Notes under the pieces: generated by a model
What the model was told of the DNA's origin: nothing
What the model saw: only the letters and a program-made list of their open reading frames with translations
Databases searched by the model: none
Program-made: the position numbers and the translations under genes
Assembly (NCBI GenBank): GCA_947380915.1
Contig: CANCSY010000124.1
Location: 1-8,877 of the forward strand
DNA from: Beijerinckiaceae bacterium
GTDB taxonomy: Bacteria > Pseudomonadota > Alphaproteobacteria > Rhizobiales > Beijerinckiaceae
DNA length: 8,877 bases
Direction of reading: 5' to 3'
Shown: positions 1-6,628 of the stretch, in pieces
Layout: each line of letters begins with the position of its first letter
Numbering within the stretch: the stretch's first letter is position 1

Positions 1-320
1 CGGTCGCAATAGGCGTTGTAGAGGGACATCATGCCATGCATGAGGCCGACGTTGGAATGCAGCACGCAGGCCATGGGCTCGCCGGTGGCCTTGGCGTAGC
101 CATGGGCGATGGCGACCGAGTGATCCTCATGCTGGCACAGGACCATGCCGGGATCTTCGTTGCCCAGATGGTTCACGATGGAATCATGCAGCCCGCGATA
201 GCTCGCGCCGGGGTTGAGGCTGATATAGGGAAAGCCGAAGCGACGCAGCATCTGCGCGGCCACATCGCTGCCCCAGCCGACGGTCGGATCTGGTTTGCCC
301 TCGGGCTTGTCGAATTCCAT
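1..320 (-). CDS. Thiamine-diphosphate-dependent enzyme, N-terminal part (cut by window edge)
   Basis: Only the first 106 codons are present; the gene continues beyond the left edge. The start is the ATG read from 320 downwards, preceded by AGGAGAGGA at a good distance. The translation looks like the N-terminal pyrimidine-binding domain of the acetolactate synthase / benzoylformate decarboxylase superfamily. Residues 62-80 read CQHEDHSVAIAHGYAKATG, the family's HE-x-x-A-x-x-x-A-x-GYA-x-x-TG signature. E65 is then the glutamate that activates the cofactor aminopyrimidine. A run SLNPGASYRGLHDS (34-47) sits where relatives have their G-x-P-G loop. The cofactor-binding GDG motif would lie off the window, so decarboxylase, carboligase and acetolactate synthase activity cannot be separated. 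The gene is divergent from the cupin gene. Family is clear; substrate is unknown. Association with the lyase-like gene hints at aromatic metabolism, which is inference. Confidence 0.85.
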   Translation of the reverse strand, partial: MEFDKPEGKPDPTVGWGSDVAAQMLRRFGFPYISLNPGASYRGLHDSIVNHLGNEDPGMVLCQHEDHSVAIAHGYAKATGEPMACVLHSNVGLMHGMMSLYNAYCD

Positions 321-557
321 GGTTGTTCCTCTCCTGAGACGGGTTTGATGCGGATTGGCGTTGTTCGAGTCAGGGCTGCCGATCAGGTTCGCGATGGGGG
401 AGGGCGCTGGCGTCAGGGTCGCGGGCCGAATCGGGACAGGCCCAATGGGCCGCCGTAAACATCCCTGCCCCCGAATGCCGAGGGGCGCCTGCGACTGAAT
501 TCGCCATTCCTGCGTCGTTCTCCCTGCGCCCGGCGCGCCGGTCCCGCTGGGGACTTG

Positions 558-587
558 AGGCGCCGGGTGTACCCGGTTGGCGCGCCT
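558..587. repeat. Imperfect inverted repeat in the divergent region
   Basis: AGGCG (558-562) and CCGGGT (563-568) are followed by a 2-base centre, then ACCCGG (571-576), a 6-base bulge and CGCCT (583-587). All 11 arm positions pair. It directly follows a second perfect hairpin (541-554) and a 12-base palindrome (530-541). It could be a regulator-binding site or a structured RNA segment. High GC makes chance palindromes more common, so the function is open. Confidence 0.45.
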
Positions 588-673
588 GAACGTCGATCCT
601 GATCTGCCCTGAGGCCGTGCGCACTATGGCGAGCGAGCGTCCCGAAAGCAAGGTCCGGCCTTTCGAGCCCTTG

Positions 674-704
674 CTTGACCCGGCCACGCGCCTTGGCCCA
701 TAAA
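674..704 (+). promoter_or_regulatory. Candidate sigma-70-type promoter of the cupin gene
   Basis: CTTGAC at 674-679 matches the alphaproteobacterial housekeeping -35 consensus. An AT-rich CATAAA at 699-704 follows after 19 bases (18 if read as CCATAA at 698-703), slightly longer than the ideal 17. Transcription would start near 711, leaving a short leader with the ribosome site at 734-740. The sequence TGACC (676-680) is mirrored by GGTCA (708-712) around this promoter, which could be an operator or chance. Confidence 0.4.
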
Positions 705-746
705 TCAGGTCACAAGAAGCGCAACGATCATCAAGGGAGACCATTC

Positions 747-1250
747 ATGGCCCAGGCCGCCGCAATCGCAGCCTCCTCGCAGCAACTGCATGACTCCATC
801 GACGCCCAGGTGAAGCACGGCGTTCCCACCTTCTTCAAACTGGAAGCCCAGCTCCCCATCCAGGGGCGCACCAACATTCCGCTGGCGGCGTCCGAATCCA
901 TGTGGGTGGTCCTGAAGACCTATGCGACCGGCGGCGAAAACGAGCTGCACGCCCATCCCCACGAAGATCACACCTTCGTCATCCTGCAGGGCGCGGCGAA
1001 ATTCTACGGCCCCAACAAGGAAGAGCGCATCGCCCATGCGGGCGAGGGCGTGCTTTTGCCGCACGGGACCTTCTACTGGTTCCACGTGACGAGCGCGGAG
1101 CCGCTGGTGATGCTGCGCATCGGCGCGGCGGCGGGCGAGGGCGACCGTTTCGGCCGCATCGACATCCACGGCGGCGTGATGCAGGGCGATGATCCCGCCA
1201 ACAAGCAGGTTCCCCTCGTGCTCTCGGACCATTGGTATGGCCGGGCGTGA
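747..1250 (+). CDS. Small single-domain cupin protein
   Basis: The protein has 167 residues and one cupin beta-barrel, probably cytoplasmic since no signal peptide is seen. The ATG at 747 is chosen over the in-frame start at 675 because AGGGAGA (734-740) sits six bases before it and the candidate promoter overlaps 675. Cupin motif 1 runs from G63 to G82 and holds H68, H70, H72 and H75; the usual glutamate ligand position is taken by H75. Motif 2 (G101 to about H113) has P105 and G107, but the usual histidine ligand position is Y110. Metal binding is therefore possible but atypical. Cupins of this size act as dioxygenases, isomerases, decarboxylases or sensors, and nothing here selects one. 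It lies 110 bases before the lyase-like gene in the same direction. Family is confident; reaction is unknown. Confidence 0.82.
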   Translation: MAQAAAIAASSQQLHDSIDAQVKHGVPTFFKLEAQLPIQGRTNIPLAASESMWVVLKTYATGGENELHAHPHEDHTFVILQGAAKFYGPNKEERIAHAGEGVLLPHGTFYWFHVTSAEPLVMLRIGAAAGEGDRFGRIDIHGGVMQGDDPANKQVPLVLSDHWYGRA

Positions 1251-1360
1251 CGAGATGACGCCCTCCATCTGTTGCGGCCTGCGCAGGGGATGGTGTATCA
1301 CTGGTTTCGACATGTGGCGCCCTGACGCCTGTGCATCAAACATTCTTTTGGGAGGACAGT
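1251..1360 (+). other. Short gap between cupin and lyase-like genes
   Basis: The 110 bases contain the palindrome CCTGCGCAGG (1278-1287), enclosed by CCATC (1265-1269) and GATGG (1289-1293), which could fold into a weak hairpin. There is no T-run, so transcription could continue from the cupin gene. GGGAGGA (1350-1356) is the ribosome site of the next gene and fixes its start at 1361 rather than at the in-frame GTG at 1331. Confidence 0.45.
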
Positions 1361-2191
1361 ATGACTGACGACGTGATCCAGCTTGAAAATGTGAAGATCG
1401 AGCGCGACGGCAAGACAACATTCATCATTCTCAACCGCCCCGAAAAGCGCAACGCCATGAGCCCGCAGCTGCACATGGACATGTGCGAGGCGCTGGACTG
1501 GGCCGAGGAAGATGAGCAGACCCAGGTGGTCGTCATCACCGGCGCCGGCGGCAACTTCTGCGCCGGACAGGATCTCAAGCTCTATTTCCGCGGCACCGAA
1601 GGCAATCCGCGCCTGCGCGCCCGCGCCCGCCGCGCCGCCCACTCCTGGCGCTGGGACAAGCTCTCCCGTTTCCCCAAGGCCACCATCGCCATGGTGCATG
1701 GCTATTGCTTCGGCGGCGGCTTCACCCCCGTCATCGCCTGCGATTTCGCCATCGCCGCTGAAGACGCGACCTTCGGCCTCTCGGAAGTCAACTGGGGCAT
1801 CATTCCCGGCGGTCTCGTCGCCTGGGCGGTGACGCAGGTGATGACCTATCGCGACGCCATCTATTATTCCGTGACCGGCGACAAGTTCAGCGGCAAGGAA
1901 GCGGCGGCGATGAAATTCGTCAACAAGACCGTGCCGCTTGCCGATCTGCGCGCGACCACCATGGAACTGGCGCGCAAGCTCGAGGCCAAGAGCCCGGCGG
2001 CGGTGCGCTACACCAAGGAAGCCGTGCGCTCGGTGCGTGGCATGTCGCAGGATCAGGCGATGGATTACCTGAATTGCAAGAGCGATGCGCTCAAGCACAT
2101 GGATCCGGAAGGCGGTCGTGAGAAGGCGATGAAGATGTTCCTTGACGATAAGGTCTTCAAGCCCGGTCTCGGCGAATTCAAGCGCGACTGA
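1361..2191 (+). CDS. Crotonase-superfamily enzyme resembling p-hydroxycinnamoyl-CoA hydratase/lyase
   Basis: The 276-residue protein has the same length as the Pseudomonas hydroxycinnamoyl-CoA hydratase/lyase (HCHL) and aligns with it, from my memory of that sequence, almost without gaps. Shared blocks include FIILNRPEKRNAMSP (21-35), DLKLYFR (71-77), the SWRW region (95-98), CFGGGF (116-121), ATFGLSEVNWGI (136-147), GGREKAMKMFLDDK (251-264) and KPGL (267-270). HCHL hydrates feruloyl- or coumaroyl-CoA and cleaves it to an aromatic aldehyde and acetyl-CoA. Catalytic Glu143 is kept here as E142. However, HCHL Met70, Ser123 and Tyr239 correspond to Q70, T122 and N238. Tyr239 holds the phenolic hydroxyl in HCHL, so the natural substrate may differ. 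The start at 1361 follows GGGAGGA. The importer genes follow 61 bases downstream. Crotonase membership is very secure; true HCHL activity is uncertain. Confidence 0.88.
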   Translation: MTDDVIQLENVKIERDGKTTFIILNRPEKRNAMSPQLHMDMCEALDWAEEDEQTQVVVITGAGGNFCAGQDLKLYFRGTEGNPRLRARARRAAHSWRWDKLSRFPKATIAMVHGYCFGGGFTPVIACDFAIAAEDATFGLSEVNWGIIPGGLVAWAVTQVMTYRDAIYYSVTGDKFSGKEAAAMKFVNKTVPLADLRATTMELARKLEAKSPAAVRYTKEAVRSVRGMSQDQAMDYLNCKSDALKHMDPEGGREKAMKMFLDDKVFKPGLGEFKRD

Positions 2192-2212
2192 TCTGTATTG
2201 ACGACGAAAAGA

Positions 2213-2234
2213 CGCGGCGGGCTTCACCGCCGCG
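2213..2234 (+). other. Strong hairpin between lyase-like and binding-protein genes
   Basis: CGCGGCGG (2213-2220) and CCGCCGCG (2227-2234) form a perfect 8-base-pair GC stem with a 6-base loop. It ends eight bases before the ribosome site GGAGGA (2242-2247) of the next gene. There is no U-run after it, so it is less likely a full terminator than an mRNA-stability or partial-attenuation element that lets the enzyme and importer genes be expressed at different levels. The structure is seen; its role is inferred. Confidence 0.55.
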
Positions 2235-2252
2235 CATTCGTGGAGGACTCCC

Positions 2253-3287
2253 ATGCGGGTTTGTGCGCGCGGCCTCGTCGCAGCGTTGACACTCTGTGTG
2301 CTTTCGGCTTTTTCTCCCGCGCAAGCGCTCGATCAGTCCCTGATCGACGCCGCGAAGAAAGAGGGGCGCGTCATCTGGTACACGACCCAGATCGTGAACC
2401 AGTTCGCACGGCCTGCGGCGGAGGCCTTTGAAAAGAAATATGGAATCCGCGTGGATTATATCCGTGCGGACTCCAACGAGGTCGCCCTGCGCGTGCTCAA
2501 CGAGGGACGCGCGGGCAAGGTCCAGGCCGACGTCTTCGATGGCACGGCTGCGGTCGCCAGCCTCAAGAAGGAAAATCTCGTCCTGAAATGGGTGCCCGAG
2601 GGCGCCAAGCGCCTGCCCGCCAATGCGGTTGACGAGGCAGGCTACTGGGTCGCCACCAATCTCTATGTGCTGACGCCCGGCTATAACACCGACCTCGTGC
2701 CCAAGGGCGCAGCGCCAAAGAGCTTCGAGGATCTGCTTGACCCCCGCTGGAAGGGCAAGATCGCCTGGAACACCGCCTCCTCGCCCTCGGCGGCGGGCGG
2801 TTTCGTGGGCGTGGTCCTCACCTCCATGGGCGAGGAAAAGGGCCGCGCGTTCCTGAAGGAGCTGGCGAAGCAGAATGTGACGGGCATCCAGGTCGCCGCG
2901 CGCCAGGTGCTCGATCAGGTGATCGCGGGCGAATACGCCATCGCGCTGAACATATTCAACAATCACGCGGTCATCAGCGCCTCCAAGGGGGCGCCCTCGG
3001 CCTGGATCCCGATGAATCCCGCCATGGCGGTGCTGTCGGTCATTTCGGTGACGAAAGATGCCCCCCATACCAATGCGGCCAAGCTGTTCCTCGAATTCCT
3101 CGTCTCCGAGGAAGGGCAGAAGATCTATCGCGACGCCGATTACATGCCCATCGACCCCAATGTGCCCGCCCGCGATCCTTCGCTGAGGCCTGATGGGGAA
3201 CGCTTCAAGTCGATCACCTTCACCCCCGAGCAGATCGAGACGAACATGCCCAAATGGGCTGGCGTCTTCAGGGAATATTTCAGGTGA
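2253..3287 (+). CDS. ABC transporter periplasmic substrate-binding protein, FbpA/AfuA type
   Basis: The 344-residue protein captures a solute in the periplasm and hands it to an ABC permease. Residues 1-25 are a signal peptide with an A-Q-A cleavage site before L26. The mature part has the two-lobe features of the AfuA-like family: EGRVIWYTT near the start, ADVFDGTAAVASLKK, YWVATNLYVLTPGYNTDLVPK, SFEDLLDPRWKGKIAWN and an LFLEFLVSEEGQKIY helix near the end. Ferric-binding relatives have a tyrosine pair after an N-N; here N236-N237 are followed by H238-A239, so iron binding is unlikely and an organic or phosphorylated anion is more plausible. The start at 2253 is set by GGAGGA (2242-2247). The permease gene begins 10 bases after the stop, so the two are co-transcribed. 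The ligand is unknown. Confidence 0.9.
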   Translation: MRVCARGLVAALTLCVLSAFSPAQALDQSLIDAAKKEGRVIWYTTQIVNQFARPAAEAFEKKYGIRVDYIRADSNEVALRVLNEGRAGKVQADVFDGTAAVASLKKENLVLKWVPEGAKRLPANAVDEAGYWVATNLYVLTPGYNTDLVPKGAAPKSFEDLLDPRWKGKIAWNTASSPSAAGGFVGVVLTSMGEEKGRAFLKELAKQNVTGIQVAARQVLDQVIAGEYAIALNIFNNHAVISASKGAPSAWIPMNPAMAVLSVISVTKDAPHTNAAKLFLEFLVSEEGQKIYRDADYMPIDPNVPARDPSLRPDGERFKSITFTPEQIETNMPKWAGVFREYFR

Positions 3288-3297
3288 GGACGATCCC

Positions 3298-5058
3298 ATG
3301 CCCGCCGATGTCGTGATGAAGTCGCAAACGAGCGCCCCGGGCGCAGGCCGCCTGCGCAGATTTTTCGTGTTGGGGGACAAACGCTGGTTCTCGGCCTTCA
3401 TCGGCCTTGTGCTGGCGGTTCTGGTGCTGCCGCCCCTCTTGTTTCTCGTCCATGGCGCGGTCACCGTCACCGAGCCGGGCGGCGCCACGACCTTCAGCCT
3501 GCATCGTTTCGGCGCCATCGTGGCCCAGCGCGGCTTTCTGCAAAGCGCCTCGAATTCTTTCATCTTCTCTTTCGGCAGCGCGATTTTCGCGCTGACCCTG
3601 GGCGGGATCATGGCCTGGCTGGTGGAGCGCACCAACACGCCGCTCAAGCCCCTGGCCTATCTCACCACCATCATCTCCATGGGCACGCCCTATGTGCTCT
3701 ATGTGAGCGCCTGGCTTTTGCTGCTGGCGAAATCCGGGCCGGTGAACAACTGGTATCGGCAATTCACCGGCACGACCGATCTGCTCATCAATGTCTATGG
3801 CCTTGGCGGCATGATTCTCATCGAGGGCCTTCTGTGGTCGCCGCTGGTCTTCCTTCTGCTGGGCGCGACCCTGCGCAATTTCAATCCGGAACTGGAGGAG
3901 GCGGCGCGCATGGCGGGCGCGGGTCCCTTCGCGACCATCCGGCGCATCACCCTGCGCCTGTCGCTGCCCTCGATCCTCGCCTTGGCCATGCTCGTCTTCA
4001 TCCGCGCGCTGGAGGCTTTCGAAGTGCCTGCGCTGGTGGGCCTGCCGGGCCGGGTGCATGTGCTGACCACCGATATCTACGACACGATGCATCTGAGCAT
4101 GCCGCCCGATCTGGGCTCGGCCAGCGCGCTGTCCTGCATGTTGCTCGTGCTGGTCTCGGCGCTGCTCTATTTCTACGGGCGACTGACCCGCAACGCCGAG
4201 CGCTTCGCCACCATCACCGGCAAGAATTTCAAACCGGCCCAGCTTGATCTGGGCGTCTGGCGCTATCCCGCCGCCGCCCTGCTGGTGGTGAATTTCATCC
4301 TGCTGCTTGTCCTTCCCCTGATCATCCTGATCTGGGCCTCCATGCTGCCCTTTTACACGAGCTTCAGCTGGGCTGCCTTCGCGCGCATCACGCCCGACAA
4401 TTACAAGAATGTGCTGAACTCCTCGCGCTATATCGCCCTGCTCACCAACACCTTCGTCATCGCGCTGGTGACCGCCACCGCCGTCATGCTGATCGCCAGC
4501 TTCACGGCCTGGCTCAGCGTGCGCAAGGCGCCGGGCTCGGGCCTCCTCGATCAACTGGCGACCACGCCGCTGGTGTTTCCGGGGATCGTGCTGGGCGTGG
4601 GCGTGATGCAGCTTTTCCTGAATGTGCCCATCGGCGTCTATGGCACCATCTGGATCATCGTCTGGGCCTTCGTCATCAACTACATGCCCTATGGGGTGCG
4701 CTATTCCTTCGCGGGCATGTTGCAGGTGCATCGCGAGCTGGAGGAGGCGGCCGCCGTCTCCGGCGCCTCGTCGGTGACGGGCTTCCGGCGCGTGGTGGTT
4801 CCGCTGCTCTCCCCCTCGCTGATCGCGGGCTGGCTGTTCATCTTCCTGCTGGCGACGCGCGTCCTGTCCCTGCCGGTGCTGCTCTCGGGTCCAAGCTCCC
4901 AGACCATGGCCGTGGCCATGTTCGATCTGTGGGGCAATGGGCAGGGGCCGGAACTGGCGGCGCTGGGCCTGTTGTGGAGCGTGGCCATGACCAGCATCGC
5001 CCTGATCTTCTATTTCATCGCCCGCCGGTCGGGCGTGGGCCTGCAAGGGCAGGGCTGA
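3298..5058 (+). CDS. ABC transporter permease with two fused membrane domains, FbpB type
   Basis: The 586-residue inner-membrane protein carries two complete binding-protein-dependent transport domains, so one chain forms the whole translocation channel. The first membrane segment is at about 32-54, and about twelve segments are expected in all. The cytoplasmic EAA loops that contact the ATPase are visible in each half: EEAARMAGAG from residue 200 and EEAAAVSGAS from residue 482, about 280 residues apart. Each is followed by a basic stretch and a L-x-S-L-P-S/P-L-x-S-P-S type sequence. The ATG at 3298 is preferred over the in-frame ATG at 3193, which would overlap the binding-protein gene by about 95 bases; the stop codon of that gene is part of TGAGGA, the ribosome site here. 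No ATPase gene follows, although one is usual in this family. It may lie elsewhere or be shared. Confidence 0.92.
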   Translation: MPADVVMKSQTSAPGAGRLRRFFVLGDKRWFSAFIGLVLAVLVLPPLLFLVHGAVTVTEPGGATTFSLHRFGAIVAQRGFLQSASNSFIFSFGSAIFALTLGGIMAWLVERTNTPLKPLAYLTTIISMGTPYVLYVSAWLLLLAKSGPVNNWYRQFTGTTDLLINVYGLGGMILIEGLLWSPLVFLLLGATLRNFNPELEEAARMAGAGPFATIRRITLRLSLPSILALAMLVFIRALEAFEVPALVGLPGRVHVLTTDIYDTMHLSMPPDLGSASALSCMLLVLVSALLYFYGRLTRNAERFATITGKNFKPAQLDLGVWRYPAAALLVVNFILLLVLPLIILIWASMLPFYTSFSWAAFARITPDNYKNVLNSSRYIALLTNTFVIALVTATAVMLIASFTAWLSVRKAPGSGLLDQLATTPLVFPGIVLGVGVMQLFLNVPIGVYGTIWIIVWAFVINYMPYGVRYSFAGMLQVHRELEEAAAVSGASSVTGFRRVVVPLLSPSLIAGWLFIFLLATRVLSLPVLLSGPSSQTMAVAMFDLWGNGQGPELAALGLLWSVAMTSIALIFYFIARRSGVGLQGQG

Positions 5059-5131
5059 GCGCTGGACCTTTGCCGCGGTCACCGTTAGGAGTTGGTTCTG
5101 ATTTCACTCTGACCCCGGGGAGGTTGCTGCA
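5059..5131 (+). other. Short gap with ribosome site for a TTG start
   Basis: The 73 bases hold GGGGAGG (5117-5123), eight bases before the TTG at 5132. The palindrome CCCCGGGG (5113-5120) overlaps this site and could partly hide it in the mRNA. No terminator is visible, so the antiporter gene may be read from the importer transcript. An ATPase gene does not fit here. Confidence 0.5.
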
Positions 5132-6541
5132 TTGGCAGTCGAGCGCCGCGTCATCATTCCCCTGATCGTCGCCTGCGCCCTGTTCATGCAGAACCTCGAC
5201 TCCACGGCGCTTGCGACCGCCCTGCCAGCCATCGCCGAATCCCTGCACGAAACGCCGCTGCGGCTGCATCTGGTCATCACCTCCTTCATGCTGTCGCTTG
5301 CGGCCTTCCTGCCCGTCAGCGGCTGGGTGGCTGACCGATTCGGCGCGCGCACCATCTTTCGCCTCGCCATCGTCATTTTCACCCTGGCCTCCGTGGCCTG
5401 CGGCCTGACCGACAGTTTCGAGATGCTGCTGCTGGCGCGGGTGGTGCAGGGCGCGGGCGGGGCGCTGATGGTGCCTGTGGGGCGCCTGATTCTCGTGCGC
5501 TCCGTGGCCAAGTCCGAACTCATCTCCGCCATGGCCCTGATGGGCATGCCCGCCCTGATCGGACCGATCATTGGTCCCCTGCTGGCGGGCATATTGGTCA
5601 CCTACGCCTCCTGGCGCTGGATCTTCTGGGTCAATGTGCCCATTGGCGTGCTGGGCATCATCCTGGTGACCATCTTCATCGAGGATGTACGCGAGGTCGA
5701 TGTGAAGCCTTTCGACTGGCGCGGCTTCGCCCTGTCGAGCCTTGGCCTGTGCGGCACGCTCTTCGGGCTCGACGCCCTGACCACCCATCACAAGGCGGAT
5801 CCGATCGCCATAGCCGCTCTGGTGTCGGGCCTGATCGCCCTGGTGCTCTATGTCTTCCATGCAAGGCGGGTCGATAATCCGATTCTCGATCTCAAATTGC
5901 TGAAATTCCCCACCTTCCGCGTCAGCGTCACCGGCGGCTCCCTGTTCCGCATCGGGGTCGGGGCCGTGCCTTTCCTGCTGCCCCTGATGATGCAGCAGGG
6001 CTTCGGCTATTCGCCGATCGAGTCCGGGGCGATCACGTTCGTCTCGGCGGCGGGCTCTTTCGGAATGCGCACCATGGCCAGGCAGGTCCTGCGGCGATTC
6101 GGCTTCCGCAAGGTGCTGGTCTGGAACACGGTCGTCGCCAGCGCCTTCATGCTGGTCTATGGATTGTTCGATCTCGACTCGAGCCACGCCTTCATGATGG
6201 CCGTCATCTTCATGGGCGGGGTCTTCCGGTCGCTGCAATTCACCGCGCTGAACACGATCGCCTTTGCGGAGGTCGAAGGGCCGCTGATGAGCCAGGCGAC
6301 CAGTTTCTCGCAGATGGCGCAGCGCTTGTCGCTCAGCCTTGGCGTGGCGGTTTCGGCCTTCGTGCTCTTTCTGGTGGGCGGCGATAGCGTCCACATGCCG
6401 GTCCACGCTTTCGCCACGGCCTTTGTGGTGGTGGGCGTGCTGTCCGCCGTCTCGCTGTTCAGCTTCGTGAAGCTGACCGAGGGGGCGGGCGACGAAATCG
6501 CCGGCCGCCAGATGGTGCGCAGCCGCCGGTTTGACCGGTGA
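5132..6541 (+). CDS. MFS transporter, DHA2 (EmrB/QacA) drug:proton antiporter family
   Basis: The 469-residue protein is a membrane exporter driven by the proton gradient, expected to have 14 membrane segments. Family motifs in order: NLDSTALATALPAIA in the first helix (21-35, motif D1), GWVADRFGAR (64-73, motif A), RVVQGAGGALMVPVGR (103-118, motif B) and GPIIGPLLAG (144-153, motif C, the antiporter signature). The start is the TTG at 5132: it follows GGGGAGG, and the next ATG in frame lies inside the first helix. The substrate cannot be told from the sequence; toxic aromatics or antibiotics are typical for the family. It lies 73 bases after the permease in the same direction, so it could protect against, or export, compounds linked to the imported solute, but this is inference. 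The 3' end is convergent with the small exported protein. Confidence 0.92.
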   Translation: MAVERRVIIPLIVACALFMQNLDSTALATALPAIAESLHETPLRLHLVITSFMLSLAAFLPVSGWVADRFGARTIFRLAIVIFTLASVACGLTDSFEMLLLARVVQGAGGALMVPVGRLILVRSVAKSELISAMALMGMPALIGPIIGPLLAGILVTYASWRWIFWVNVPIGVLGIILVTIFIEDVREVDVKPFDWRGFALSSLGLCGTLFGLDALTTHHKADPIAIAALVSGLIALVLYVFHARRVDNPILDLKLLKFPTFRVSVTGGSLFRIGVGAVPFLLPLMMQQGFGYSPIESGAITFVSAAGSFGMRTMARQVLRRFGFRKVLVWNTVVASAFMLVYGLFDLDSSHAFMMAVIFMGGVFRSLQFTALNTIAFAEVEGPLMSQATSFSQMAQRLSLSLGVAVSAFVLFLVGGDSVHMPVHAFATAFVVVGVLSAVSLFSFVKLTEGAGDEIAGRQMVRSRRFDR

Positions 6542-6546
6542 AGCAA

Positions 6547-6581
6547 GGCCCCTGAGAGCCGACGCTTCGCCGGGCCGTTTT
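6547..6581. terminator. Weak possible terminator between convergent genes
   Basis: GGCCC (6547-6551) pairs with GGGCC (6572-6576), followed by GTTTT. The loop is long (20 bases) and the stem is only five pairs, so this is a weak candidate for the 3' end of the antiporter transcript. No better terminator was found in the 87 bases between the two convergent genes. Confidence 0.22.
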
Positions 6582-6628
6582 CAGCGTTTCGGGCGAGGGG
6601 ACGCCGGTTCGCGTGCGGCAAAGGTTAT

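Larger units (their letters stand above)
321..746. other. Divergent intergenic region with clustered inverted repeats
   Basis: These 426 bases separate the leftward ThDP enzyme from the rightward cupin and hold no convincing gene. Reading frames exist on both strands but they have no ribosome site or recognisable protein. Several inverted repeats are visible: GGCCC-AAT-GGGCC (439-451), the 12-base palindrome CCGGCGCGCCGG (530-541), GTCCC-GCTG-GGGAC (541-554), a longer imperfect one (558-587) with core CCGGGT-GT-ACCCGG (563-576), and CGAAAG/CTTTCG (643-648 and 660-665). None is followed by a T-run, so they are not typical terminators. The region must hold the promoters of both divergent genes and possibly operators. 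Confidence 0.6.

Noticed and set aside
36..458. A 140-codon plus-strand frame over the ThDP gene
   Set aside because: The minus strand carries the conserved ThDP motif and a good ribosome site; the plus frame has neither.
1291..1304. Possible GntR-type operator (GTG-TAT-CAC) before the lyase-like gene
   Set aside because: Only three bases pair in each arm, which is too little to claim a regulator site.
2178..3647. A 489-codon minus-strand open frame across the binding-protein gene
   Set aside because: It lacks recognisable domains and covers two real genes; long antisense frames are expected at this GC content.
3280..5082. A 600-codon open frame on the minus strand opposite the permease gene
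   Set aside because: It is rich in His, Gln, Arg, Asp and Glu without domains, as expected from the complement of a GC-rich membrane-protein gene. The plus-strand frame has clear family motifs.
5077..5114. GGTCA/TGACC pair before the antiporter, mirroring the TGACC/GGTCA pair at the cupin promoter
   Set aside because: Five-base arms about 28 bases apart are frequent by chance in GC-rich DNA, and the orientation is opposite.
5015..6406. A 463-codon minus-strand open frame opposite the antiporter
   Set aside because: The same low-complexity His/Gln/Asp-rich composition marks it as an antisense artefact of a membrane-protein gene.
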